Shown: positions 15,729 through 24,657 of the stretch, piece after piece
Position numbering within the stretch: the first letter of the stretch is position 1
How the letters are laid out: each line of letters opens with the position of its first letter
Origin: an uncultured Flavobacteriales bacterium
GTDB taxonomy: Bacteria > Bacteroidota > Bacteroidia > Flavobacteriales > Crocinitomicaceae
DNA: 36,372 bases
Assembly: GCA_946480815.1 (NCBI GenBank)
Contig: CAMLLB010000046.1
Span: 1-36,372, forward strand
Direction of reading: 5' to 3'
Notes under the pieces: model-generated
The model's input: only the letters and a program-made list of their open reading frames with translations
What the model was told of the DNA's origin: nothing
Database searches by the model: none
Position numbers and translations under genes: made by a program

Positions 15729-16721
15729 ATGACATATCCAAGAATAAGTAATAAAAAAGTTCTCGTAACAGGCGGGGCAGGTTTCATCGGTTCAAATCTC
15801 TGTGAAGATTTATTGAAAACAAACAACGAGGTGATTTGCCTGGATAATTTTTCAACAGGACATCGAAATAACATCATTTCTTTTTTATCCCACCCTAATT
15901 TTCGACTAGTAGACGGAGACATCCGTAATTTTACCGATTGTCAAACAGCGGTTCAGGGTGTGGACATTGTTTTACATCAGGCGGCATTGGGATCCGTTCC
16001 ACGATCAATAAATGATCCGGTCACAACCAACGAAGTGAATATTACCGGTTTTTTGAATATGCTTACTGCCGCCAGAGATGAGCGAGTTAAACGATTTGTT
16101 TATGCAGCAAGTTCTTCCACTTACGGTGATTCTGAAAATCTGCCGAAAGTAGAAGAAATTATTGGCAAACCACTTTCTCCGTATGCTGTAACTAAATATG
16201 TAAACGAATTGTATGCACATGTCTTCGGACTTAATTATGGCATGGAGGTAATCGGATTGCGTTATTTTAATGTATATGGTCGTCGTCAGGATCCTGATGG
16301 AACCTATGCCGCGGTTATCCCAAAATTCATTCAGCAGTTTATGCGGTACAAATCACCAATAATCAATGGGGATGGCTCATATTCCCGGGATTTTACCTAT
16401 ATTGACAACGTAATTCAAATGAATCATTTGGCTGCTACAACAGAAAATAAATCAGTCATCGGCCAGGTATTCAATACTGCAGCCGGAGAGCGGACTACGT
16501 TATTGGAAGTTACACAACTCATTCAACACTATCTGAGTGAATTTGATCCAAAGATTACTGAAGTAGAAATCCTTCACGGTCCCAATCGTGCAGGTGATAT
16601 CCCCCACTCCCTGGCAAGTGTTGAAAAAGCGAAAAAAATGCTGAATTATGAACCAACACATTATTTAAAGGACGGATTGAAAGAAGCTATGAAGTGGTAT
16701 ATTGAATTCAACAAAAGGTAA
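15729..16721 (+). CDS. NAD-dependent UDP-HexNAc C4-epimerase, WbpP/WbgU type
   Basis: An extended short-chain dehydrogenase that interconverts UDP-GlcNAc and UDP-GalNAc (or their uronic acids) to supply a sugar donor. The NAD-binding motif VLVTGGAGFIGSNL is near residue 11, the catalytic S-Y-K set lies in ASSSTYGDS and SPYAVTKYVNELY, and the segment LHQAALGSVPRSINDP is characteristic of the WbpP/TviC/WbgU group rather than GalE. A TTG at 15699 would lengthen it by ten residues, but the ATG at 15729 gives the usual N-terminus. It is the first gene of the operon, and the next start is eight bases after its stop. Confidence 0.85.
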   Translation: MTYPRISNKKVLVTGGAGFIGSNLCEDLLKTNNEVICLDNFSTGHRNNIISFLSHPNFRLVDGDIRNFTDCQTAVQGVDIVLHQAALGSVPRSINDPVTTNEVNITGFLNMLTAARDERVKRFVYAASSSTYGDSENLPKVEEIIGKPLSPYAVTKYVNELYAHVFGLNYGMEVIGLRYFNVYGRRQDPDGTYAAVIPKFIQQFMRYKSPIINGDGSYSRDFTYIDNVIQMNHLAATTENKSVIGQVFNTAAGERTTLLEVTQLIQHYLSEFDPKITEVEILHGPNRAGDIPHSLASVEKAKKMLNYEPTHYLKDGLKEAMKWYIEFNKR

Positions 16722-16729
16722 AAGCACCA

Positions 16730-17974
16730 TTGAAAACATTAAATAAAATACGAAAGAACAAGGATGGGAAAGCATTGCTTGGCAACTTTATCTCTCTTTC
16801 CCTACTGCAATTCATCGGTTATTTTTCTCCTCTGATTACCTTCCCATACTTAGCCAGAGTTATTGGTGTTGAAGGATTTGGCAAATTGGCATTTGCCAGC
16901 TCTGTGGTAGTCTATTTCGATACATTTGCTGATTTTGGATTCAACTATACTGCCGTTCGGGATATTGCAAAGAAAAGAGATGATATTCAAGAAGTTTCCA
17001 GGATATTTTCAATAGTAATCACAGCAAAATTCCTCTTGTTTTTATCTTCCATTTTAATTTTTGCCATTCTCATTTATTCTGTTCCTGCTTTTTATGAAAA
17101 CAGATTGCTTTTTTGGATTTCTTTCATGTCAATTCCCGGGCGAATTTTGTTTCCTGACTGGCTTTTTCAAGCATTTGAAAAAATGAAGTATATAACGATA
17201 ATGAATCTTATTTCAAAACTTCTGTTTATTTCTTTAATTTTTGTTGTCATAAAAAAAGAAGAAGATTATATCTATCAACCTCTTTTAGTTCTCGCGGGGA
17301 ATTTGGTGAGTGGAGTAATTTCAATTTTTTTTATTCGTAAAATGTTCAAGATTAAATATACCTTTCCAGCAATAGAAGATGTATTCAAAAGCATTAAAGA
17401 AGGAAAGGATATGTTCATCAGTCTTTTCCTTCCAAACTTATACACTAATTTTTCGGTTACCTTACTAGGTTTCTATGGTGGTAATTTTGTTACGGGAATT
17501 TATTCAAGCGGAAAAAAATTTATTGACATGGCGGAACAAGTACTTGGGGTATTATCAAGAACATTTTTTCCATTTTTATCCAGAAGGATAGATAAACACG
17601 ATGTTTATGTGAAAATAAGTGCGTCAATTAGTATATTTTTTGGAATAGTTCTTTTTTTTGGTGCCGATCTCTTGGTAAAGATATTTTATACCGATAAGTT
17701 TTCAGACTCTTCATATATAATCCGAATTATGTCGGTTGCGCCATTCTTTTTGTTTCTTATGAACACCTATGGCACAAATTATTTGGTAATCATGAAAAAA
17801 GAAAAAATATTGAGGAACATCATTCTTTACTGCTCTTTAGGTGGTTTTGCACTTGCATGGTTTGCAATTACTAACTTTAGTTATATCGGTGTGGCAATAA
17901 CAATTACTACAGTTTGGGGAGTTCGAGGATTTCTAACCTGGTACTATGCCATGAAAATTAAGAATGCACAATGA
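16730..17974 (+). CDS. wzx: Oligosaccharide flippase, Wzx-like
   Basis: A 414-residue polytopic inner-membrane protein of the MOP superfamily (Polysacc_synt) that moves undecaprenyl-linked repeat units to the periplasm. The first helix pair reads GNFISLSLLQFIGYFSPLIT followed by FPYLARVIGVEGFGKLAFA, the standard flippase start. About 12 hydrophobic segments follow, with SSGKKFIDMAEQVLGV and FFPFLSRRI in the middle. No ATG precedes the first helix in frame, so the TTG at 16730 is taken as the start; this is the least certain point. The stop overlaps the CapA-like gene (ATGA). Confidence 0.9.
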   Translation: MKTLNKIRKNKDGKALLGNFISLSLLQFIGYFSPLITFPYLARVIGVEGFGKLAFASSVVVYFDTFADFGFNYTAVRDIAKKRDDIQEVSRIFSIVITAKFLLFLSSILIFAILIYSVPAFYENRLLFWISFMSIPGRILFPDWLFQAFEKMKYITIMNLISKLLFISLIFVVIKKEEDYIYQPLLVLAGNLVSGVISIFFIRKMFKIKYTFPAIEDVFKSIKEGKDMFISLFLPNLYTNFSVTLLGFYGGNFVTGIYSSGKKFIDMAEQVLGVLSRTFFPFLSRRIDKHDVYVKISASISIFFGIVLFFGADLLVKIFYTDKFSDSSYIIRIMSVAPFFLFLMNTYGTNYLVIMKKEKILRNIILYCSLGGFALAWFAITNFSYIGVAITITTVWGVRGFLTWYYAMKIKNAQ

Positions 17975-19095
17975 AAATATTAATAACTGGCGATTTAGTG
18001 GTATCAAAAAATTATGATGCAACAAAATTAATAGACCAAGAGGTCACTTCTTTGTTTAGATCTTCTGATTATAATATTGTCAATCTTGAGGCTCCAGTTA
18101 CCACTAGTCAATCAAAGATCAATAAAACAGGACCACATCTAAAATCCAATATTAGCGGTACAAAAGATGTATTATCCGGTTTAAAAATTGACCTAGTCAC
18201 TTTGGCAAATAATCACATCCTTGATTATGATGAACAAGGAGTTAAAGAAACCCTGTCTTTTTGTACTGAAAACAACATTTCTACTGTTGGAGCAGGGGAA
18301 AATAGGATTGAAGCAGCTAAGACCCATTATATTGATACTCCAAACGGCAAAATCGGGATTGTTAATATAGCAGAGAACGAATGGGCCTCTGCAACGGAAT
18401 TAACCACTGGAGCAAACGGAATGAACTTAATAGATGATGTTTATTCCATTCAGGAAACAAAGAAAAGATGTGATTTTGTATTTGTAATCGTTCACGGTGG
18501 TCATGAATATTACAATCTTCCTAGTCCCCGAATGCAAAAACAGTATCGATTTTATGTAGATAACGGAGCAGATCTGATTATTGGACATCATACACACTGC
18601 ATCAGTGGTATGGAAGTTTATAATAATAAAGAAATTTACTATAGCTTGGGAAATTTCTTGTTTACCAAACCATCTGAATTCGAAGATTGGTATAACGGTA
18701 TTGTCTTACAAATTGAAATTTCCGAACAGAAAGAGATCCAAACAAAACCGATTTTTGTAAAACAATCTAAAGAGGATTTTAGAATAGAAATCATCAAAAA
18801 TCATGAGTACAATGAAATTCAAGATAGATTTTTCAATTATTCAACTATAATCTTAAATAAATCCAGGCTAAACGAATTTTGGCAAAATTATATTCAGGAA
18901 AAGCGAAGACAATATGAGAATTATTGGTCACTATTGAGCTTTGTTAAAAACAAATACCTAAAAAGCGCATTGTTAAAAATGGGGTTAAATGGAAGAAACA
19001 CCCAAAAAGGTCGAACACTCTTTTTAAACTTGTTACGCTGTGAAGCACATTCGGACCTATCCAGGGAAGTGTTAAAGGAAAGTTTGAATAAATGA
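17971..19095 (+). CDS. CapA/PgsA-family metallophosphatase-like protein
   Basis: The 374-residue protein belongs to the PGA_cap (CapA) family, a calcineurin-like phosphoesterase fold that in Bacillus is part of poly-gamma-glutamate capsule machinery. Metal-site motifs can be followed: ITGDLV, NLEAPVT, LANNHILDYDEQG, VHGGHEY, IIGHHTHCISGMEVYN and SLGNFLF. There is no signal peptide or membrane segment, so it is probably cytoplasmic, unlike membrane-anchored B. anthracis CapA. The C-terminal ~100 residues are basic, predicted helical and not recognised. It is coupled to the flippase by an ATGA overlap. Similar CapA-like genes occur inside polysaccharide clusters, but their exact reaction is not settled. 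Confidence 0.82.
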   Translation: MKILITGDLVVSKNYDATKLIDQEVTSLFRSSDYNIVNLEAPVTTSQSKINKTGPHLKSNISGTKDVLSGLKIDLVTLANNHILDYDEQGVKETLSFCTENNISTVGAGENRIEAAKTHYIDTPNGKIGIVNIAENEWASATELTTGANGMNLIDDVYSIQETKKRCDFVFVIVHGGHEYYNLPSPRMQKQYRFYVDNGADLIIGHHTHCISGMEVYNNKEIYYSLGNFLFTKPSEFEDWYNGIVLQIEISEQKEIQTKPIFVKQSKEDFRIEIIKNHEYNEIQDRFFNYSTIILNKSRLNEFWQNYIQEKRRQYENYWSLLSFVKNKYLKSALLKMGLNGRNTQKGRTLFLNLLRCEAHSDLSREVLKESLNK

Positions 19096-19144
19096 AACCG
19101 ACAACACAATACACATAAATTGTTGACTAAATACGTATAAACAA

Positions 19145-20128
19145 GTGGGAAGCAAACGAATCATAGAACTTGATATCTTTCGGGGGATCGCTGCCTTTAG
19201 TGTTGTGTTGTTTCACTATACTTCACGCTATAATATTGTCTTTGAAACAAACACAATGGACTGGTTTGAATTTAGCTACGGTCATTATGGAGTTCAATTG
19301 TTTTTTATAATCAGTGGTTTTGTGATTTTTATGACATTAGAAGGAAGCAAGAACGCGCTTGAGTTTATTAAACGTAGATTTATCCGTTTGTATCCTACTT
19401 TTTGGATATGTATGCTGATTACTTTTACTATCACTTCCTTCGCTGGTATAACCAGATTTGAACGCACATTATTTGATTTACTGGTAAACGTTACGATGAT
19501 CCCAAATTTACTAGGTTTCAAAGCCATAGATGGGGTTTACTGGTCATTACAGGTAGAATTATTGTTTTATTGTTTAATGATTATTCTTTTACAATTCAAC
19601 TTGTTAAAAGTTGTTTTTGGACTGTTAACCGCCTGGTTATTAAGCGGAATAATGATTCACTACTTTAAAATACCTTATTTGAATATTTTTTTAATTACGG
19701 GCTATAGTTATTTGTTTATCGCAGGAATTTCATTTTTTAAAATTTGGAGTAAAAACGATCGTTTGAACCTTAAATATCACGTTCTTATTTTATTCTGCCT
19801 TTTGTATGGGTTTGCGAAAGATATTGAAGAGGGTTTTGCAGCATTACTTTGCTTCATGCTATTTTACCTATTTATATATAATAAGTTGAGAAGATTGTTG
19901 AGTTTTTCTTTTTTCAAAGTATTTGTTTTTTTGGGCGATATTTCGTATTCATTATACTTGATTCACCAGTTCGCAGGAATGATACTTATTTATTATCTTT
20001 CAAAATATGTTGATAATTACTTTTTATTATTGATTCTTCCATTGGTGATAAGCATAGTACTTGCCTGGGTTATTACACATTATTTGGAAAAAATAATTCA
20101 GCAGAAATTAAAAAAGATCTTATTCTAA
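19145..20128 (+). CDS. Acyltransferase 3 family membrane O-acyltransferase
   Basis: An OafA/ExoZ-type integral membrane enzyme of 327 residues with about ten transmembrane helices, likely adding acetyl or another acyl group to the glycan. The family start ELDIFRGIAAFSVVLFHY contains the catalytic histidine. GVQLFFIISGFVIF and FIKRRFIRLYPTFW carry the conserved arginines, and the C-terminal FLGDISYSLYLIHQ is standard. A GTG start is used; no ATG precedes the conserved N-terminus. The 49-bp gap before it is the longest within the early operon and shows no promoter. Confidence 0.88.
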   Translation: MGSKRIIELDIFRGIAAFSVVLFHYTSRYNIVFETNTMDWFEFSYGHYGVQLFFIISGFVIFMTLEGSKNALEFIKRRFIRLYPTFWICMLITFTITSFAGITRFERTLFDLLVNVTMIPNLLGFKAIDGVYWSLQVELLFYCLMIILLQFNLLKVVFGLLTAWLLSGIMIHYFKIPYLNIFLITGYSYLFIAGISFFKIWSKNDRLNLKYHVLILFCLLYGFAKDIEEGFAALLCFMLFYLFIYNKLRRLLSFSFFKVFVFLGDISYSLYLIHQFAGMILIYYLSKYVDNYFLLLILPLVISIVLAWVITHYLEKIIQQKLKKILF

Positions 20129-20134
20129 ATTTAC

Positions 20135-21142
20135 ATGAAACTCGCCATACATCATCGAAAAGGTAGTTTTTCAGATCGTTGGATTGCATATTGCGAAAAG
20201 AACAATATTCAATACATATTAGTCAATGCTTTTGATTCAGATATTATTGAGCAAATCAAGGACTGCGATGCACTGCTATGGCACCATCACCACGGTGATT
20301 TTAAAGATGTAATTACAGCAAAAAAGATTTTGTTCGCATTAGAACATACCGGGATAAAAGTTTTCCCGGACTTTAAAACTTCCTGGCATTTTGATGATAA
20401 AGTAGCTCAGAAATACCTGCTGGAAGCTATTACCGCCCCACTTATTCCCAGTTTTGTTTTTTATGATGACCAGCAAGCATTGGATTGGGCTGAGAAAACC
20501 GGTTATCCTAAAGTTTTTAAACTAAAAGGTGGTGCAGGATCTGCGAATGTTAAATTGATCCGATCAAAATCACAATGTTTCAAGCTTATTCGTAAAGCTT
20601 TTGGAAAAGGGTTTAAGCAATTCGATTCCCGGGAACATTTGAAAGAAGTCTATTCAAAATACAAATCAAAAAAAGCATCGTTTAAAAACCTGTTGGGTAG
20701 TATCTATCGAATTGTTGTCTCAACGAAATTTGCTCAACAAATGCCCCGAGAAAAAGGCTACGTTTATTTTCAGGAGTTTATTCCAAACAACGATTCTGAT
20801 ATTCGAATCATTGTAGTTGGTAGCAAAGCTTTCGGATTGAAAAGAATGGTTCGAAAAAACGATTTTAGAGCATCCGGCAGTGGAAGAATAATCTATGAAA
20901 AGAACCAGATTGACGAACGTTGTGTACAAATAGCTTTTGAGACCAACAGCAAAATACAAGCTCAAAGTATTGCGTATGATTTTGTGTTTGACGAAAAAAA
21001 CCAACCGTTAATTGTAGAAATAAGTTACGGATTTTCAGTAGCTGCTTATGATCAATGTGAAGGTTATTGGGACAATGAACTAAACTGGTTTGAAGGAAAG
21101 TTTAACCCACAGGAGTGGATGATAGAGGAAATGTTAAGATGA
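20135..21142 (+). CDS. ATP-grasp ligase of the polysaccharide cluster
   Basis: A 335-residue protein with an ATP-grasp fold resembling RimK/D-Ala-D-Ala-ligase-type carboxylate-amine ligases. The N-terminal ~100 residues form a Rossmann-like preATP-grasp part with an unusual WHHHHGD. ATP-binding residues appear in YPKVFKLKGGAGSANV (lysine and Gly-rich loop), VYFQEFIPNN, DIRIIVVG and RASGSGRI. The Mg-binding end reads PLIVEISYG, where the usual E-x-N is E-x-S. Such enzymes join an acid to an amine at ATP cost; amino-acid decoration of a sugar acid is one possibility, but acceptor and product are unknown. The stop overlaps the wzy start (ATGA). Confidence 0.8.
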   Translation: MKLAIHHRKGSFSDRWIAYCEKNNIQYILVNAFDSDIIEQIKDCDALLWHHHHGDFKDVITAKKILFALEHTGIKVFPDFKTSWHFDDKVAQKYLLEAITAPLIPSFVFYDDQQALDWAEKTGYPKVFKLKGGAGSANVKLIRSKSQCFKLIRKAFGKGFKQFDSREHLKEVYSKYKSKKASFKNLLGSIYRIVVSTKFAQQMPREKGYVYFQEFIPNNDSDIRIIVVGSKAFGLKRMVRKNDFRASGSGRIIYEKNQIDERCVQIAFETNSKIQAQSIAYDFVFDEKNQPLIVEISYGFSVAAYDQCEGYWDNELNWFEGKFNPQEWMIEEMLR

Positions 21143-22365
21143 ATGTAAATCTCCAAAAAATAAATTACTTCTATATCGCTTTTGTCATTTTATGGCTACC
21201 AATTAATCTTGCTTTTTTGAATGTCGATGGAAAAGGAAGAATTCCGGCTATTATCACAATTCTGGTACTTGCATTAAACACATTACACGACAATAAGTTT
21301 TATAAAAAACATTTCCTGGCTCCCCCTTTTTATTTATGGTTAATCTGGATAATTTACAACAGTATTAATTTATTAATTAAAGGGATTAATTCCGATACAT
21401 CGTTAAGTCTTTACATTCTTACGACCTTGTTTATTCCTTATTTGTCTATGATTATTTCTTACAAAGAAATAGTGCGGAACAAAACTATGTTTTTGAATTT
21501 CATAGTTGCAGTTTTAGTAATTTTCTCATTGTTATCAATAACCGTTCTGGGAAAAGGAGAGCTTACAGATTCTGACGCAAACCTTGAGGTTCAGAGAGTT
21601 TCCGGAAAACTGGGAAATATCGGACCTTTGATTTCTTTATTCATTCTTTTTTTCCTCAGTCTCCTATATATTATCAAAAATAAGCGACTCGGAACACTCA
21701 TTATCTTTACCATTTACATTATTGGGGTGGTTGCACTTTCGGGAACAAGAAAAGCAATTGGTGCGGTAATGTTAATTCTCCTGACGAGCTATCTTGCAAA
21801 GATAAAATTCACATTTAAAAACATCCTGGCCACCTTGATTATAAGTCTTGTTATATCCTTTGGCTACAACTATGTCATGGAAAACACCGCATTGGGTGTA
21901 CGCTTCGAAAAAGGAATTGCAGATGGTGAAAAAGCAAATACCTCAAATATAGAAGCCTTAAATTTCCTGGGGGATAGAGCATTCTTCTACATTGATGGAT
22001 GGATGATTTTTACGGAAAATCCTCTAAGTGGTATTGGTCTTGAAAATTACACAAGTGTTTCAAAGAATAATTACCGTTTGCATACAGAATATATGGTACA
22101 ACTCACAGAAACCGGACTTATTGGTACGTTGTTATTCTTCCTGTTCAATTTTAGTATCGGCAAGCGATTATTTTCAACCTGGAAAAAATATAAAAAACGA
22201 CGTTCCGAAGTTTGGGGGCTTTCAGGTGGTTTTTTGGCCATTTTATTTTTAGGATTAACAGCGTGGACTTATTCTTTCCCACATTATTTCATTGTTTTTG
22301 GGGTAATCATTGGTTTCCTGGAAACAATAAGACGAGAAGAAGAAAGAAATGAAATTTTGTATTGA
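21139..22365 (+). CDS. wzy: O-antigen polymerase/ligase-family protein, Wzy-like
   Basis: A polytopic membrane protein of about 408 residues with the Wzy_C/O-antigen ligase pattern: many hydrophobic helices, a basic motif LSGTRKAIGAVM in the middle, and a large periplasmic loop with SGIGLENYTSVSKNNYRLH, TEYMVQLTETGLIGTLLFF. In this setting, with Wzx, Wza and Wzc, it is the probable repeat-unit polymerase. A GTG at 21115 could add eight residues, but the ATG at 21139 gives the ATGA overlap with the preceding gene and the better start. The next small ORF begins on the last base of its stop codon. Confidence 0.85.
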   Translation: MNVNLQKINYFYIAFVILWLPINLAFLNVDGKGRIPAIITILVLALNTLHDNKFYKKHFLAPPFYLWLIWIIYNSINLLIKGINSDTSLSLYILTTLFIPYLSMIISYKEIVRNKTMFLNFIVAVLVIFSLLSITVLGKGELTDSDANLEVQRVSGKLGNIGPLISLFILFFLSLLYIIKNKRLGTLIIFTIYIIGVVALSGTRKAIGAVMLILLTSYLAKIKFTFKNILATLIISLVISFGYNYVMENTALGVRFEKGIADGEKANTSNIEALNFLGDRAFFYIDGWMIFTENPLSGIGLENYTSVSKNNYRLHTEYMVQLTETGLIGTLLFFLFNFSIGKRLFSTWKKYKKRRSEVWGLSGGFLAILFLGLTAWTYSFPHYFIVFGVIIGFLETIRREEERNEILY

Positions 22366-22529
22366 TGAATGAATCTGTAATACAGGCTCTAACGAGACGC
22401 AGTGATTCATCTGGCAGAGATGGAAGAAGATTTAATCGAAATGTTCCTAATGGTTCAATCTGTCAAGAATATCTAATAACCATAGTGTCGAAAAAAAACG
22501 ACGGAAGGATCAATAATTATTGCTTTTAA
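22365..22529 (+). CDS. Small hypothetical ORF, 54 codons, coupled on both sides
   Basis: The frame runs from ATG 22365-22367 to TAA 22527-22529 and encodes MNESVIQALTRRSDSSGRDG, then RRFNRNVPNGSICQEYLITI and a 14-residue end VSKKNDGRINNYCF. Its ATG shares one base with the wzy stop (TGATG), and its TAA shares one base with the next ATG (TAATG), so it fills the gap exactly. This double coupling is the main evidence that it is translated. The product is basic, Ser/Arg/Asn-rich, without membrane segment or signal. I do not recognise a family. It may be a true small protein or the remnant of a gene lost during cassette exchange. Confidence 0.5.
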   Translation: MNESVIQALTRRSDSSGRDGRRFNRNVPNGSICQEYLITIVSKKNDGRINNYCF

Positions 22530-23620
22530 TGGAAAAAAAGAAGAAAAAAATAATTGTCTGGACAAAAGGAATTGATGATCTTATACATGACAGAGGAATG
22601 GTTGGGGGACTAACCATTCAAATGTATTTTTGGTCTCTAACTTTTATTGAAAATGGTTGGAATGTTTATTCATTTTCTGACGTCAAAAAAGATACACTTC
22701 AGGATATACAATTTTTGAAGTTTCCAAGAATAAGAACAATTGGAATAGTTTTAGAATGGTTTATCAGTTTTTATTACTTGTTGGTAATAAGACCAGATAT
22801 TATAATTATAAGAGGGGCACGCAGAGAATTATTTTTCTTAGGGGTTTATCAAAAAATATTTAGATACAAATTATCATTTTTTGGAGCAAGCGATAGTGAT
22901 TTTGAGATTGGTAAAGAATTAATTTCTGTATCTAAAATAAATGTGAATCTATATAGAAAAGGACTTAGAAGATGTAGATACTTTGTTGTTCAAAATGAAG
23001 AACAACAAAAATTATTAAATGATTATTATAATAAAGACTCCTTAGTCATTAAAAATATTTGGTGCAAAAACAAGACTAATTCAAACATCACTGATTACAC
23101 AGAAAAATATGACGCAATATGGGTTGGGAACTTTAGGAAATTAAAAAGACCTGAATATTTTGTAACCCTGGCTAAGAGAAATCCTGAAAAGAAATTTGTC
23201 ATGATTGGAGGTTGTATAGATATTGATTTATTCAACTCAATCAAAATTGAATGTCAAAAAATTGACAACATTCATTTTATTGGGCCGGTCTCCTTTAATG
23301 AAATCATGAACTACTTTTCAAACTCTAAATTATTAGTTTGTTCATCCGAAATCGAAGGTTTTCCAAACACATTTATCCAGGCTTTTTCTCTGGGTATCCC
23401 TATTGTCTCTACCTTTGACCCAAGTAAAATCATTTTGGAAAACAACCTGGGATATATTGTTGAGAATGAAGATGAATTAAACCACATGTTTAACCAATTA
23501 ATAGCAAACAAGGATGAATATTTAACTATTCAGGAAAATAGTTTAAATTTTTTCGGATCAAATTTTGACACAAAAAATAGCTTAAACAAATTCTTAGACT
23601 TTTTAGAACGTGAAAAATAA
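22529..23620 (+). CDS. Glycosyltransferase, GT-B fold (GT4-like)
   Basis: A cytoplasmic or membrane-associated retaining-type glycosyltransferase of 363 residues. The C-terminal nucleotide-sugar domain is clear: AIWVGNFRKLKRPEYFV, KFVMIGG, IHFIGPVSFNEIMNYF and CSSEIEGFPNTFIQAFSLGIPIVST, in which the glutamate of EGFPN corresponds to the E-x7-E region. The N-terminal half (residues 1-190) starts with a lysine run, KKKKKIIVWTKGID. A start three codons earlier (TTG 22520) is possible, but ATG 22529 overlaps the small ORF stop. Donor and acceptor are unknown. Base composition turns distinctly A/T-rich here. Confidence 0.85.
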   Translation: MEKKKKKIIVWTKGIDDLIHDRGMVGGLTIQMYFWSLTFIENGWNVYSFSDVKKDTLQDIQFLKFPRIRTIGIVLEWFISFYYLLVIRPDIIIIRGARRELFFLGVYQKIFRYKLSFFGASDSDFEIGKELISVSKINVNLYRKGLRRCRYFVVQNEEQQKLLNDYYNKDSLVIKNIWCKNKTNSNITDYTEKYDAIWVGNFRKLKRPEYFVTLAKRNPEKKFVMIGGCIDIDLFNSIKIECQKIDNIHFIGPVSFNEIMNYFSNSKLLVCSSEIEGFPNTFIQAFSLGIPIVSTFDPSKIILENNLGYIVENEDELNHMFNQLIANKDEYLTIQENSLNFFGSNFDTKNSLNKFLDFLEREK

Positions 23621-24656
23621 AATCTTAATATTAACTCCGCCCTTAGATTTGTTGCATGGTGTTTCTTTACATTACACAGGTTTACAAAGTGATTGGAAAG
23701 AGAATGTCATCTATTTTGAGACCTTTAAAATTAAAAACAAGAATATCTTGAATCCAATACTTTATGGTTTCAATCTATTAAAGTTCATTTTTAAACTGGT
23801 TTTTTTCAAACCCGATACTACCGTAATTAATGTGTCTTTAAAAAATGGTTTTTTTTCAAAGAACAGATATCTGACTATTATCAAATATTTATCCCGCGCA
23901 AAAAAAATTACCTTCATTCATGGGTGGGATGTAGAATCTGAAGGTTTACTGTTAGAAAACAAAGGACAATTTTTGTTGAAAAACTCTGACTCATTAATTG
24001 TCCTGGCCAATGAGTTCAAAACAAAACTCATTAATTGTGGTTACAAAAACGAGATTTTTGTAACCACAACAAAGGTTGATAATGAACTTATAAAAGAGTT
24101 TGATGAAAATAGAATTAGATTCAATATAAGAACATTTCTATTTGTGTCACGAATAGAAAAGTATAAAGGAATTTATGAGGCAATTGAGTTATTTGTCAGC
24201 CTAAAAAAGGACTATGAAAATATACAGCTATTAATTATTGGAGATGGTAGTGAACTGAGTAAAGTTAAGGATTACATTAATCGACACGAATATAAGGACA
24301 TCCACATACTGGGAAGATTATCAGGTAATCAGCTTGCTCAAAAATATTATGAATCAGACATTTTATTGTTACCCTCATATAGTGAAGGTATTCCAGCAGT
24401 AATTCTTGAAGCAATGTCATTTGGTCTTATAATAGCAACTACTCCGGTTGGTGGAATTGTAGATTTTTTTGATGAAAACATGGGGATATTTCTCGACAGG
24501 GACAATCCTATTTCTAATGTAGACCGCATCAGGACAATTATGAAAGATGAACATCAGATTAACTATATTTCAAATTATAATTTCAACTATTCCAGAACTA
24601 ATTTTTTATCATCGAAAGTTGCTGGGAAACTAGAAGATTTTTTTAATAAACATTAG
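23610..24656 (+). CDS. Glycosyltransferase family 4
   Basis: A 348-residue GT-B enzyme that should add one sugar to the lipid-linked repeat unit. The GT4 C-terminal domain reads FLFVSRIEKYKGIYEAIELF, LLIIGDGSELSKV, IHILGRLSGNQLAQKYYESD, LLLPSYSEGIPAVILEAMSFG and IIATTPVGGIVD; the glutamates of SEGIPAVILEAMS are the E-x7-E catalytic/donor motif. HGWDVESEG in the N-terminal half is an acceptor-domain feature. It begins at a GTG inside the end of the preceding gene (11-nt overlap), pointing to tight coupling. Codon choice is strongly A/T-biased like its two neighbours. Confidence 0.9.
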   Translation: MKNKILILTPPLDLLHGVSLHYTGLQSDWKENVIYFETFKIKNKNILNPILYGFNLLKFIFKLVFFKPDTTVINVSLKNGFFSKNRYLTIIKYLSRAKKITFIHGWDVESEGLLLENKGQFLLKNSDSLIVLANEFKTKLINCGYKNEIFVTTTKVDNELIKEFDENRIRFNIRTFLFVSRIEKYKGIYEAIELFVSLKKDYENIQLLIIGDGSELSKVKDYINRHEYKDIHILGRLSGNQLAQKYYESDILLLPSYSEGIPAVILEAMSFGLIIATTPVGGIVDFFDENMGIFLDRDNPISNVDRIRTIMKDEHQINYISNYNFNYSRTNFLSSKVAGKLEDFFNKH

Positions 24657-24657
24657 A

